From: Phytophthora colocasiae
Lineage: Eukaryota; Oomycota; Peronosporomycetes; Peronosporales; Peronosporaceae
NCBI GenBank assembly: GCA_018806915.1
Contig: JAGKQI010000031.1
Coordinates: 1,364,001 to 1,428,000, forward strand
Length of the DNA: 64,000 bases
Reading direction: 5' to 3'
Shown here: positions 43,030-53,659 of the stretch, piece after piece
Layout of the letters: every line of letters begins with the position of its first letter
Numbering within the stretch: position 1 is the first letter of the stretch
Translations under genes and position numbers: made by a program
Notes under the pieces: model-generated
What the model was told of the DNA's origin: nothing
The model's database searches: none
The model's input: only the letters and a program-made list of their open reading frames with translations

Positions 43030-44876
43030 TGACACGTTGCTAATTACGATTTTTCGAGTGGATATGGACGTTACGCTGTGATGTGATTGGATATACACTG
43101 GATTGTGGGAGAAAGGGAGATGTGGGACGAGGTTATGTCCCGTGTGACAATATGATGGATCTGTGGAAGAAAACTGCTGTATATATATTAACCTTCACCT
43201 GTACTGCAAAGGGGCCCAAGAGATCGGCAACGGGATGAGGTCTATCAGAGATACATTCTTCTGAGAGACTTTCTGCCAACCTTTAGGCACTCATCGTCGG
43301 GGAAAGTTCGGTGATCAGACTGAGTATTGTTGTCTCTCAGAGTTTGTGCACTTTTCCGAGGAACACTTCTGTCCTGTGTGACGATGATGGTTCAAGGAAT
43401 ACAATTTTACCCACAAGATACCAAGTATCGCGCACCGGACGTAGCGCACCCTGCGCATATCCCAACTGGACTTCGTGCGTTGCAGCATACGTACTCCGCA
43501 CCCTGAAAACACTCATGGATTTCTGATATCACGCATGGAAACTCTGATATCACACCATGAAGTCTGACGTACATGAGTCCGACGTACATGAGTCCGACGT
43601 ACATGAGTCCGACGAACATAAACAAGTCTGATGTGTCCGGCTTATACAAGCAATATTCCAGGCATTACCAGTTTCCGATGAACAGACTCCGACGTACAAG
43701 ACTCCGATGATCAGACCCAAGTGTCACGACTCTGGCATTACGACTCTGATGTACATGATTCCGGAGTACATGGTTCCGATGAACATGTCTCCGACGCACA
43801 TGATTCCAGACCCTGACGAACAGGATACCAGACTCTGACACTCTGAAGTCCCCCCATACTGAAACCAAGTGTACCCAACACGACCTCACGCAATCAAGTG
43901 AAACGCAACCCACTCATCCCTGTAATGACATCATTAAGTGTCGACTCGACAAGATCCGCTGTACCGACTATCATAGTGAGCCCAAGTGAAGATTCCTGAG
44001 TTATACTGAGACCAAGTGTATATGAGAATATGGAAGACAGAAGACAGAGAGATACGAGATAGATAACCAGAGTTCAATTTGCGTTATAACCCCAAGGTCG
44101 ATTCTTCGGTTCTTTGGAAAGTGTAAGGCCACGACAAAGCTTTGAGTCGTGTGATCTCTCACCTATCAAGCCCCTTTAGGTGGAGATCAGCGTAACGTAG
44201 AGACCTGAGAGGACCCACCTATTCCATTTACTAGTTGGGTCGTTTGCTTTGTCTCTAGCGGTAGCCCATTTCATATTGTACGTTTGGACAGGTTCTGGGA
44301 GCTAGACAGTCGCTCTCAGGACGCTCGGTAGACTATTGTATATAACCGATAGTGTATTGGTTTAGTTTCCCTCTATATACTAGAGGGTGGTGCGCGAAAG
44401 TTACAGGGATACCATACAGACCAGGTGTCTGGTGAACATTTCCCTAGTTGACCTGGAGAACTAGCCCACTGCTCGAGGACCAGGAAAGAATAAGAGCAGC
44501 TACATATTGTATATCGGGACTCTGTATTGCGGTTATCTCGGAAGTCTAATTACTGGGCTTCCCATTGTATTAATCTCTCTTTTGACTTCAGAAATCTCCG
44601 GCGTACACAAGTGTTCACCGGAAAACGTTCGACTCCCAATCGCTCCTGTGAGGACCAGAAGGACATCCGACGGTCTACGCAAGGAACCCTCACTTTCACC
44701 AACACTCTCACGACCCCGCCGAGAGTCTCATTACCAAGACAACGAACCTACGAGGACAGCACAAGGTAACACACGCCCACCTTGCTGTGCGACTCTGGTA
44801 TCACTACCGATAGTCACACTTCCAGGTTCACTGTACGCCCCTGCACCGCGGTAAAAGTTGCACCGACTTCGCGACA
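43030..44876 (+). repeat. 3' LTR of the chromovirus, with internal inversion
   Basis: 1,847 bp. Matches the 5' LTR closely except that bases 43226-43370 are the reverse complement of 5' LTR bases 30651-30796, with clean junctions at GAGATC on the left and GTCCTGTGTG on the right. Confidence 0.93.
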
Positions 44877-45165
44877 GGAGACCAGGAATTGACTGCATCT
44901 TAGCGACGTGAAGCTGCTGAGTCCGGATACTTTCCCTCATCTCGGCGTTTTTCGCTTCTGTTTGCTTCCGTAAGACAAGTTTCAGAACTGTCACTTGTGA
45001 CTCCAGTCGTCGGGCTTCGTCACGAAGTTCAAGCGCTTTCTCCTGCAATTCGACAGCAAGCAAAACGTTATGTTTTTTTTTAATTTGAATCTGTTGTCTG
45101 CAGCCCCATCGTACCCGCATGCGGCGCTTTTGTTGCTACTCCATCGAGTCCTTCTGTTAATGAGA
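44877..45165 (-). pseudogene. Basic-leucine-zipper-like fragment
   Basis: Minus strand reads a basic stretch (RRMRVRW, then QIQIKKKHNVLL) followed by a heptad coiled coil (LQEKALELRDEARRLESQ, LRKQTEAKNAEMRES) and stops at the LTR junction. The basic-plus-coil order suggests a bZIP-type factor, but frame changes in the basic region and the truncation limit confidence. Confidence 0.4.
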
Positions 45166-46074
45166 CTACGAGTCTTACCTACACCACGAACTTGCATGAT
45201 TATCACTGACAATCAATTGGTTTTCAGTCGGTATTATCATGCAAATTGTTGCCAGTGGTGGACCCAACAAGTTGACGCACAGGATCGTCAATGCTTCAGC
45301 CTACGTCATACAGCATGTACTTGATCACTCACATAAGGCTCACAGAATGATATTCATGACGTAGCTGTCTTCGGTCGACTCACGAGTCGTTTAACTTCGA
45401 TGCGTTGCTAACAGAGGTCCTAGCTGTCTTACCCACTCTACACTCGGATTTGCCGGAATGTCTTTCCATACGCGTTCGGGTACCGCTTGGAATCTATGAT
45501 GAAGTTGTAGGCGTTGTTTAACTTCTCATCACGTATCGATATCAGTTTAGCTCGATGCCACAATCCTTAGGGACGACAAGGGTGGTTGTGACCTGCATTT
45601 CTGAAGATCCACCAACCCAATTTTGCTATCCCTGAGGATGCACTACAAGAACTAGCGACAGGTATCATGGCAAATATCGACGAATTCTTATGTGTGTTTG
45701 GGGAGATGTCATGCTGAAAACCGTCCGTGGAATGGTGTATGGGCGCGGGTGATGGTTGCACGAGATTGGTGTCATGCATGGAAGTCTTATCTTGCTGTCA
45801 AATGATGGTTCCAAATGGCAAGCATGAGAGCTATTGTTTATGAGGCAAAAAAAACTCGATGGAAGCACAGACGAACCTTTAGACAAAATGTTTTAATCCA
45901 CTAACTCCTACTATACCCGTTGTAGTTCCTTTTATTGAGTCCATGATCTTGCTGAACAAGCCTATTACAGCGTATGATAAGTGAGTTTAAATCGGATGCT
46001 ACACAGCAGTAGAAATACAAAAGCCCAACGCTTGTACTTGCTAAGTTCAGGATGAACTCCTCGATGAGCTAGTA
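45166..46074. other. Gene-free stretch
   Basis: About 900 bp with only short ORFs of biased composition; no family recognised. Confidence 0.4.
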
Positions 46075-46868
46075 CTCCAGGTCAACTAGGGATCTGGTCT
46101 GTCTGGTATCCCTGTACGTTCGCGCACCACCCTCTGTCAGTCTTCGTATCTCAGGTACACTTGGTCTTTGTAAGTATCAGGTATCTTGACTTGGTCTCAG
46201 TATACAGTCAGTGCAGCAGATCTCGATGGGTTGGTAGTCGTTACGGGGAATGTGCAGGTCAGTCATCACTTGATTGCGTGACTTAAACTGGGTTCACTTG
46301 GTTTCAGTTTGGTCTTGAATCTTCGTTGATATCAGAGCCTGATATCCTAGTTTTCAGAGTCTAAAAACACTTGGTTTTTTGGTTTTTTTACTCTTGGTCG
46401 TTCAGCGTGAGGAATACCAGAGTCTTGATCAGGATATCATAGTACGGAGCATCAATGCTTCAAGTTTCACGAAGTTCTTGGGGGTTGCGCGGGTGCGCGG
46501 CGTCCGGTGCGCGATATTTGGTCTCTGCGGATACGTATTGTAGATACTTGAACCATCATCGTCGCGCTGGACGGTAACGGGATGAAGTCTCTCAGAGATA
46601 CATTCTTCTGAGACTTTCCACCAGGAATTAGGCACTCATCGTCGGGGAAAGTCGGGTGACCAGACAGAGCGTATTTGATCTTCAGAGTTGTGCACACTCT
46701 GAAGTACACTTCTGGCCCATTGGGCCCTTTTACAGTCAGGAAAAGGTTTATCCACAATTTTACACAGGTGTCACACGGGTGAGGCCGTGTCCCCGTCCCA
46801 TCTAGCTCGTAAACCATAATATAACCAATCACATCGTAACATAATATCCACCCGCCGCTCGAAAATCG
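46075..46868 (-). mobile_element. Reverse LTR fragment of the same gypsy family
   Basis: The reverse complement aligns with LTR positions equivalent to about 30475-31890, including CGACGATGATGGTTCAA, the hairpin and TCCCTAGTTGACCTGGAG. It lacks the first bases of the LTR and about 350 bp in the middle (junction near 46135). The 146-bp segment is in the ancestral orientation. No polypurine tract or internal sequence accompanies it, so it is a solo-LTR remnant. Confidence 0.8.
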
Positions 46869-46893
46869 GAAAGAGCAAAGAAGAAGAAGGCGG

Positions 46894-47263
46894 ATGAGGC
46901 TAGCATTACCCGTTGTAGCAGAAGACTACGAGTCGGCCTCCAGTGTAAACGACAGCGAGGATATAGACGATGCTGCATCATCCTCGTCAACACCCAGCAA
47001 ACAGCATAGAAAGAAGCGTAAGAACGCTTTCCAGCAAGAAGCGGAGCGGCAAGAGAGGGGTTTATGCGCCGATATGGAGCTTCGCCGACAGCAATTTGAG
47101 CAGCAAATGCAATCGCAACTTAGGCAGCATGAAGATCACATCATAGTTGAGCGAGAGGTGCGAGCTCAGAGAATGTAAATGGAGCAAGACAGCGCTCTTG
47201 CACAAGAGCGAGCTGAAGAGCAAGCTCTACAAGCTCGTCGTGAGTCGGAAGAACGGAACCGAC
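46894..47263 (+). pseudogene. Coiled-coil C-terminal part of a SANT-like transposon protein
   Basis: Open frame with an acidic/Ser linker (SASSVNDSEDIDDAASSSST), a basic patch (KQHRKKRKNAFQQE) and a Gln/Glu/Arg coiled coil. One TAA at 47176 interrupts it before MEQDSALAQERAEEQALQAR; it ends at 47303. The layout resembles the coiled-coil ends of the SANT-like repeats elsewhere in the island. The N-terminal DNA-binding part is absent. Confidence 0.45.
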
Positions 47264-47595
47264 AGCTTATTTTCGAGTGTGTGAAAGTGCTAAGTTATGC
47301 TTGACCAGCAAGAAGAAGTAACCTCGAGAGTTTCGGAAAGATAAATACCAAGATATGCTACAGTTTATTCGATCACTCTGTAAATAAGTTTTTAGACTTA
47401 GAGGCGACAGGCCAAAGTAGTCGTTTCCGCCACGAGAATAGGTGATGCGGATTGTGAAGAAGAGGCTCTCACGTAGCTGAGCTCCGTTTTTCGAACCAAG
47501 CACAATTAAAACGTGACAATAAAAAAGCACTTTTAATCTATTCGAATTGATTGCAACCTTACTGTGACTTCAATATACCATCATGCTTCCTCCTT

Positions 47596-48115
47596 CGGGT
47601 GGCAGATCTCTGCCTGCACTAGACCGCACATATACTCATCTGGCGATGCCCGAGCAGTAAACAACCACGAGAGCCACATAAACTCATCACCAGGTACTTG
47701 TTTTTCATCCCGCGCATAGCCTTTATGTGACGCTTGATGTGCGTCTCCCACAACCCTTATATGGTATTGGTGTGGGTCCTTGTCATGGGGTCAACGAAAT
47801 TCAGCGTGTGGTTTACCCAGCTGTGCTCGTAGTACATTCCTGCAAGCAACCGATATGTTGGCGAGCGTATTCACACGGGCTCCTCGCTCGGCCACGTAGG
47901 TAGCGAACATGTCAGAATGAATCCTAGTCCTAGTTTCCACAATCACTCTTGCTTGTGGTTTCCTTCCTGTTAAGTTTCCGCGCCGTGCGCTCGAGACGCA
48001 CCTGCTCCAGAGTCCATTTGCCGTAGCGGTCCGAGATGGGAGCCTCCACGGGCCGCTTGCGCTTGTTCAGCAACGCCGGTGTTATCGTCCACTTTGTGCT
48101 GGTAGATTCCTCCAT
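47596..48115 (-). pseudogene. Merlin/IS1595-like transposase, DDE half
   Basis: Minus strand shows TRIHSDMFATYVAERGARVN (second catalytic Asp), HSWVNHTLNFVDPMTRTHTN followed by TI and a TAA at the position just before the expected catalytic Glu, then HIKRHIKAMRGMKNKYL and DEFMWLSWLFTARASPDEYM. This matches the second half of the transposase at 27080-28025. The 5' part, with the first Asp, is degraded (47990-48115). Confidence 0.7.
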
Positions 48116-48389
48116 CTTCCAGTTTAGTTTTGCGTTGCTTGATTATGGTGAGCGTCAAAGGGAACATGCAAAGGAAACCCTGCGACCCGGTTCGGAACGA
48201 CCAGAGCGTGGTATGATGGCAAATAGATGGTTACACCTAATCCACACGATCCAAGGGCCAAGCCGAACCTGGTTCGGAACGGCCCTTAGTAGGTGATTAA
48301 CGTGTGGTCACTAGTCACTGCTCTTTCGTTTCCAAAGATTCTCCCTGTTGATGTCCTGCGAGTACGACATTAGCACCGACGCAGACGCG

Positions 48390-48682
48390 TTCAGGTTTAA
48401 GGCCGTGGTCCTGGCGTGCTCCAATAAAAAGGGAGCCATGGAGTGGGCCAAGCGCGTTGGCTGGCATCAAGGCTTGACTGCCCCAAGTGTGGTGTCGCCA
48501 TGGTGCAAGACGGCAAACGCTGGCGCTGCAACAGTGCCGGATGCAGGTTAGAAAAGAGCGTGCGCGCAGAGAGCTACTCACGCTCAAACGCACCACTCTC
48601 GAAGCTTATCAAGGTTGTGTTCTTCTGGGAAGCTGGCGCTCACGTGACCGAGGCTACCCAAGACGTGCAAGATCAAGGCTAG
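48390..48682 (+). pseudogene. Merlin/IS1595-like transposase, zinc-ribbon N-terminal half
   Basis: Plus strand: AMEWAKRVGWHQG, then in a shifted frame DCPKCGVAMVQDGKRWRCNS, SAGCRLEKSVRAES and LSKLIKVVFFWEAGAHVTEA. A C-x2-C...C-x4-C zinc ribbon at the start followed by a short helical segment is the N-terminus of IS1595-type transposases. It is on the opposite strand to the DDE half just to its left. Confidence 0.6.
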
Positions 48683-48797
48683 AATAAAAGTGAGCGTGGT
48701 GTGAAAAAAAAAAACTGTAGTCCCTAACTACATAGATGAATGTTTGTGGCGTTCGTGTTACTTTTCTAGAAGTTTACTAGCGGGTGCAGGGCATTAA

Positions 48798-49138
48798 CCC
48801 TTTCGCGCACATGGATGCATTCTGCTGCCAACGACAGTCTTGCAAACGTGGATGATGTTTGAACCCACTCGAAGATAGCAGAATGCTACCATCGAGTCGA
48901 AGGGTCGCGTAAACACTACCGTGTATTGGTACTCGCAGATTAAAGTATTATTTTGGCCAATCGCAGAGCTTATTTAAAAGGCTTCGAAGGTAGCGTTTTG
49001 CTCCCATCTGTGTTGTAGCCATCTTAACGGTCGCCGACCCTTCGAAATGGCTACACGTCGAAGGAGGCGTTTTGCTAACTTCCATTTTCAATTGTCTTGA
49101 GTTTGTATAGTATAAAAGTCACTGTGTTCGCGAAGGGG
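48798..49138. mobile_element. piggyBac-type MITE, 341 bp
   Basis: Left terminus CCCTTTCGCGCACA; right terminus is the complement of CCCCTTCGCGAACACA. Both sides are flanked by TTAA (48794-48797 and 49139-49142), the invariant piggyBac target duplication. Internally it has further CGACCCTTCGA-type subterminal motifs. There is no coding sequence. Confidence 0.8.
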
Positions 49139-49282
49139 TTAATGAGAGAAACTTATAACTGCGATAGCAACCTCCTCTATCTACATGCACAGCGCCAGCT
49201 CTCTCCTAGCACCTGAGATACATCCATCCATTCCTATGAATGCCATTACATCATCAGCCTTATAACGTCGATTCCAGCATAC

Positions 49283-50866
49283 TCATCGTCCTGCCGTTCG
49301 ATTTCGTTCTGACTGAGCGAGCCGATGAGTAACACCTCCGCAGCACCGCCCACATCGGTTGGACCGGTCTCCAGCATCACCTCCCTGAGCTCGTCGTCTT
49401 GAGCTGAGTTCAGGGTAGTCCATCACCTTCCCAGGGACGTCTTTGAGTATCTCGGTGGCACGTTCCCACGAATCTTCGACATCTTCCAAGCTGACCCAGG
49501 CTACTTGCAGCTCCCAGTGATTCACCGCTGCATTAAAACAATGTGCCTTGATCGCACGCACACCCAAAAAAGGCCCTAATTGGACGCCAGCTCCGAGGTC
49601 TCCTTAGTGATGTTCAAACTGGAGTCGCTGTAGAACTCTAGCCTGGACCGATGAACCTCGCACTCGTTACCAGTCAGGAGATGCCGGATGGTGGACGCGT
49701 TAGGTAACAGCTTTACCACCTTGAATGGACCCACCCACCTTGCCAGTAGTTTGTTCGTAGTAAGGCGCTTGTCCACCCTTGACCAAAGAACGTAGTCACC
49801 CACATCAAAGTTGCATGGAGCATCTCAAGACTTGGTCATGGCACGTAGACGCTTGTGTTCCTTGCGGTCAGACACTTCGAAATGCATTCCGTGAAGCGTT
49901 GCCCGAAGCTTGTCCATGTACTGTAGCATATCACCAACATTGCCCAAAACCACCTCAACTTTTTCGTTCACCCTGGCACACACTACATGTTGTGCAGAGG
50001 GGGAAGGTATACCTAGGAAGAAATCAATCGGTGAAAGTCCCCCAAGAGATTCCACGGGCGTATGATTGAGAATCGCCTGGACCACAGGCAGCAGGTACGG
50101 CCACTCCTTTGTATCCAACTGGTACTTGGTCAGCAGAGCTCGGGTCACTTGCAGGATGTCTTTGTTGACTCTCTCAACAGTCCCGTTAACCCAGGGAGAA
50201 TACACAAGTGTGAACGTCTGCTGAACTTTGAGTCGGGCACAGAGGATCTTGATCATCTCATTCCGAGAGTGGGATCCTTGATTTGACACGAAGATCTCTG
50301 GCTTACCGTACCGCATGCACCATGCAATTAGACCTTTAGCATCATCCCAAGTTGTAGTAACCGAGTAGGGTAAAAACTCACAGTAATGAGTCATGGCATC
50401 CTTCACAACCACTACGTACTGGTTACCGCCAAAACTCTCACCCAAGCTTAGATAGTCCCAGTGAACCCCTTCGTTTCGGCGTTCAGCATCGAACGAAGGT
50501 CCCCACGGCCGCTGTACTAGTCGACCACGCTTCACATGTTTGCAGGCGGTTAATCGCTTTAGTAACGTGGTCATTGGGCCCTCACCCCATTGTCCATGAC
50601 TGCCACAGTGCGAAACGACCAGGGCTCGCGAACTGCTTTCGCGCCTCACGACCGGGATCTTCCGTGCCTCCGTAATCACATCGTCGTGATTAACTCGTTA
50701 GCAAACTTCCGTAGCACTCGAGCAATGTCCTCGCGTCGCGGCCAGGCAAACTCAGGGTCTGTGATCGGCTGATCTGATGAGCAACACCTCTGCAACACCA
50801 ACTCAGCATCACCAGAGCTTAAGTCGCCAGGCTGATAATCTTTCCCTTGGCCCAACTCGAGCATAT
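49283..50866 (-). pseudogene. pol: Second Ty3/gypsy lineage: integrase and chromo-like C-terminus
   Basis: Minus strand. ITDPEFAWPRREDIARVLRK leads into an H-x-H zinc region (VVSHCGSHGQWGEGPM). The catalytic core has EGVHWDYLSLGES (Asp), EIFVSNQGSHSRNEM (Asn where the second Asp is expected) and WVNGTVERVNKDI (Glu). After a TGA at about 49823 comes the GPFKVV domain (NKLLARWVGPFKVVKLLPNA), another stop at 49576, and a chromodomain-like end (ELQVAWVSLEDVEDSWERAT). The sequence differs from the 14.4-kb element, so a second gypsy lineage is present. No LTR was recognised next to it. Confidence 0.8.
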
Positions 50867-50959
50867 GGCGCTGGAAATTCCGGTTCTTTAAATACTCGCG
50901 CTCGGTTTTCGCATATACGAGGAGATTTACAACTCCTTGTAGTTGTTGCTTCTTTCACA

Positions 50960-51590
50960 CAGTAAAATCATACTTGGCTGACGCGACTGCTTCCCATAAA
51001 TACGTGATAGTATGAATTTGCACAATAGGATCACAACATCCTGAAACGCCGCTTTCAACACAGACATTTCCGTGAAATCTTTGTCGATAATGATGCACTA
51101 CCAGACTCGGTTATTCAGCTTGAACTCTTCCAGTACAGTCAACAAGGTGGTACAGCGCTCGTTCTGAACCACAGCATGCTGAACAAAGTCCTTTGCCAAA
51201 AACATGGGTCACTATTGAGAAGATCTTTAATAAATTAGTTCCATGGGTGGCATCAATCGTTAACACCTCCGGAAACCGGTCAAAGAGGTCAAGCATGTGC
51301 TTGGCCTGCAATGTAGTACACGACATTCTAAAAATCACAGTGTCAACAATACAGCAAACTACATAGGTCAACAATACATCTTCCGCTTTACCTCTCATGC
51401 TCAATATCGACGAATATCCGGCCGATATTGCCGGGTTCGCTGCGAATTCCATCATTTATTGCCTCAAGAACTTTGCAGAAGGGATTCCATCTGTCTCCTG
51501 GCTCTTGTGAGGTTGTGAATGGGAGGGGGGGTACGTGGATACAAAGTGGACGGATACCGCTGCTCAGTACCCTCTTGGTCATACAGGTCC
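50960..51590 (-). pseudogene. MULE transposase fragment
   Basis: Minus strand: AINDGIRSEPGNIGRIFVDI, HMLDLFDRFPEVLTIDATHG (first Asp), then in shifted frames IDKDFTEMSVLKAAF (second Asp) and ITYLWEAVASAKYDF. This matches the core of the MULE at 11760-15334. The C-terminal catalytic Glu and any protease domain are not found. Confidence 0.65.
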
Positions 51591-51639
51591 GCAGCGGACC
51601 TCTAACCTTGGGAGGACCGTGAGAGCCTCAATTACGCGA

Positions 51640-52440
51640 GTGCATAAATTTCACGTTTACAAATCTGTTCTGAATTATCCGTGCACCTTTGAATTTCGAG
51701 TAGTGGTGATGGACATCACGAGCCTGCTCAACTTTGATATGGTGACCGGGACTTCGAGGATTCGGAGAATGAGTGTGGACAACAGGCCGTGGATACTGGT
51801 GAGGACGTTGACGAAGTGTCTAGCAACGAGGCCTCTCAATGAGCATTATTACCTTGGCGCTTGATCGTGCGCTGATCAACGCTTTCTCGCTCTACAAAAA
51901 GATCGCTGGACCTGTCGCAGCACGCGTGAAGCTACGCGACTTCAAAAGGCAAGTGACAGAACAACTTACAAATGTACAGCGAGCCCGACTAGCCAAGGAA
52001 CGCCACAGCCAACCAATGCCAAAAGTGTCACTACAAAATCTGCTTGGGGCTAAAAACTGAGTCCACGCTATTACACCAAACTCTAGACAACACTCGTCCG
52101 ACAAACTGACGTGTTATTTGTGTACGTTGAGGGGGTTCTCCAAAAAGGCTCCCTTCGGTTGTACTGGATGCTATAGAGGATTTCACGTCGCATCCTTCAC
52201 TGATTTGATTACTGTTCAGAAAATTGATAACGCAACTGCGTCGGTCTTGAAAGGAAAACTGCAATGTACATTTGCCCGGTGCGCCGCACCCTCCTTGAAG
52301 ACCCTATATTCCAGCCTGGAAGCCGCTTCAAGATGTGCTGAGTTACTAGTCGACAGCAAGAATTGCTTGCATGGAAACGCAGGTGTTTGTCAGCCCCAAA
52401 CGCAGATTGTTATCATCGTCTGCGAACACTAGAATGAATT
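51640..52440 (+). pseudogene. piggyBac transposase C-terminal fragment (copy A)
   Basis: ITLALDRALINAFSLYKKIA corresponds to LLTWALDLALINAFALFIKV in copy B. ARVKLRDFKRQVTEQLT matches in the same way. After a stop comes the Cys-rich C-terminal domain CYLCTLRGFSKKAPFGCTGC then YRGFHVASFTDL. This is the zinc-binding C-terminal domain of piggyBac transposases. Degenerate sequence upstream and downstream carries frame changes. Confidence 0.7.
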
Positions 52441-53593
52441 TGTTACCGCGACGTGTGGTGACCAACGGTCCAATAGTGTCCACCACTAGTCATTACCGCA
52501 ATGCGCTAATTTCAACGTCTCTCGGAGTTCAGACGGCACTCGATGCTGTATGTACAGCAGCAGCAGAAGATGCAGTAGTACACATGCGTCTAAAGAAAAA
52601 CGAAACAAAAACATATCTAGATCAGCTATAGCTCCCGTAACCGCATACAAATAGCAGACTGCATATACCTGTCGATGTCCTCCTCCTTCTGTACACACAG
52701 CGGAACGGTGATCTTCAGCCGTGCTCAATAGGGTTCGGCAAAACCCATCAGTTCTGCGTGGGTGGGTTTGGGTAATGGGGTTTTAAAGTTCACATGACGT
52801 CACTCAGCTTCCGAGTCACCGGGCAACCTAGTAAACTCTATTAACGTCTTTATACGGGGGTTCGGCTCGGCTCTCCTCAGCCATTCGCGATTTTTCGCTT
52901 CCCAGTTTAGGTCTTCAGTCCATTGGCTAAGATAATTTTTGAAAATGTTTCTAGATAGTTTCAAAAATGATTATTACTTCGAATGTTACTCAGCGTAATC
53001 ACTGTCACTATCGTCTTGATCGTCATCAGAACGATCGGATTCTTAAAGTCACCACCAATTTTCATCCGCTGACCGAAGCCGAGATGGAGAAGGTGGTGGT
53101 TCTCGAGGGAAGACTGGGTGCTGGCATGTTGGACATGAGACATCCATACCTCGTGTGTCGATATGGGCTAAGATGCATCTGCGGCAAAATTGGTTACGGC
53201 ATTGTCAGCAGGCATATGGGTCCACTACGCCCTCCTAGCAATGGACATCGATCCTAAGTGCTAGCCTCCAATTCGTTCACAAGAACCGCAGGCGCCAGCT
53301 GCACAACCGTTGAAGAGGGCGATGTCGTTCTCGCCTCATTTTGACGTTCCTGTCGGCGCTTTCTGCGGCGGTTGTTACGCTGGCGTCTGCGGTTCTCGTG
53401 GAAGGCCCTGGGGTCTAGCGACGGAGGCAGATTGTTGAACCGACATGCCGCCTAACGGATGCAGCGTGCTTGAAGGGATGCTGGCAGTTACGGAAGTTGA
53501 AGGCCATTCCGATTTTGGCATGGCCTTCAACTGCCCCGTTTGAGGAGTCTATATTTAAAATCTCGAAATCCTATTAGTGGGTGGGTGGGCCTT
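52441..53593. other. Mostly non-coding stretch between the piggyBac copies
   Basis: Holds one open frame, 52967-53257 (+), with no recognised homology. A minus-strand stretch around 53280-53530 includes a C-x4-H-x3-type block (NCQHPFKHAASVRRHVGSTI). Neither is supported as a gene. Confidence 0.35.
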
Positions 53594-53659
53594 TTAACCC
53601 CCCAACACTCAAGGTAGTTAATTGCAACATCGCTTTTTGCACTCATTCCTAACATGTTG

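Larger units (their letters stand above)
30456..44876 (+). mobile_element. Ty3/gypsy chromovirus, 14.4 kb, two LTRs
   Basis: Two directly repeated LTRs (30456-32296 and 43030-44876) both start TGACAC and end GCGACA. They bracket a primer-binding site, gag, protease, reverse transcriptase, RNase H, integrase, a C-terminal chromodomain, and a polypurine tract directly before the 3' LTR. This gene order and the chromodomain place it among the chromoviruses, which target chromatin through the chromodomain. It is long for the group because the LTRs are about 1.85 kb, gag is extended and there is 0.8 kb of sequence after integrase. Several stops and frameshifts interrupt gag-pol. The flanking bases (GCTAC left, GGAGA right) do not form a target-site duplication, and the host sequences on the two sides are unrelated. 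Confidence 0.92.
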
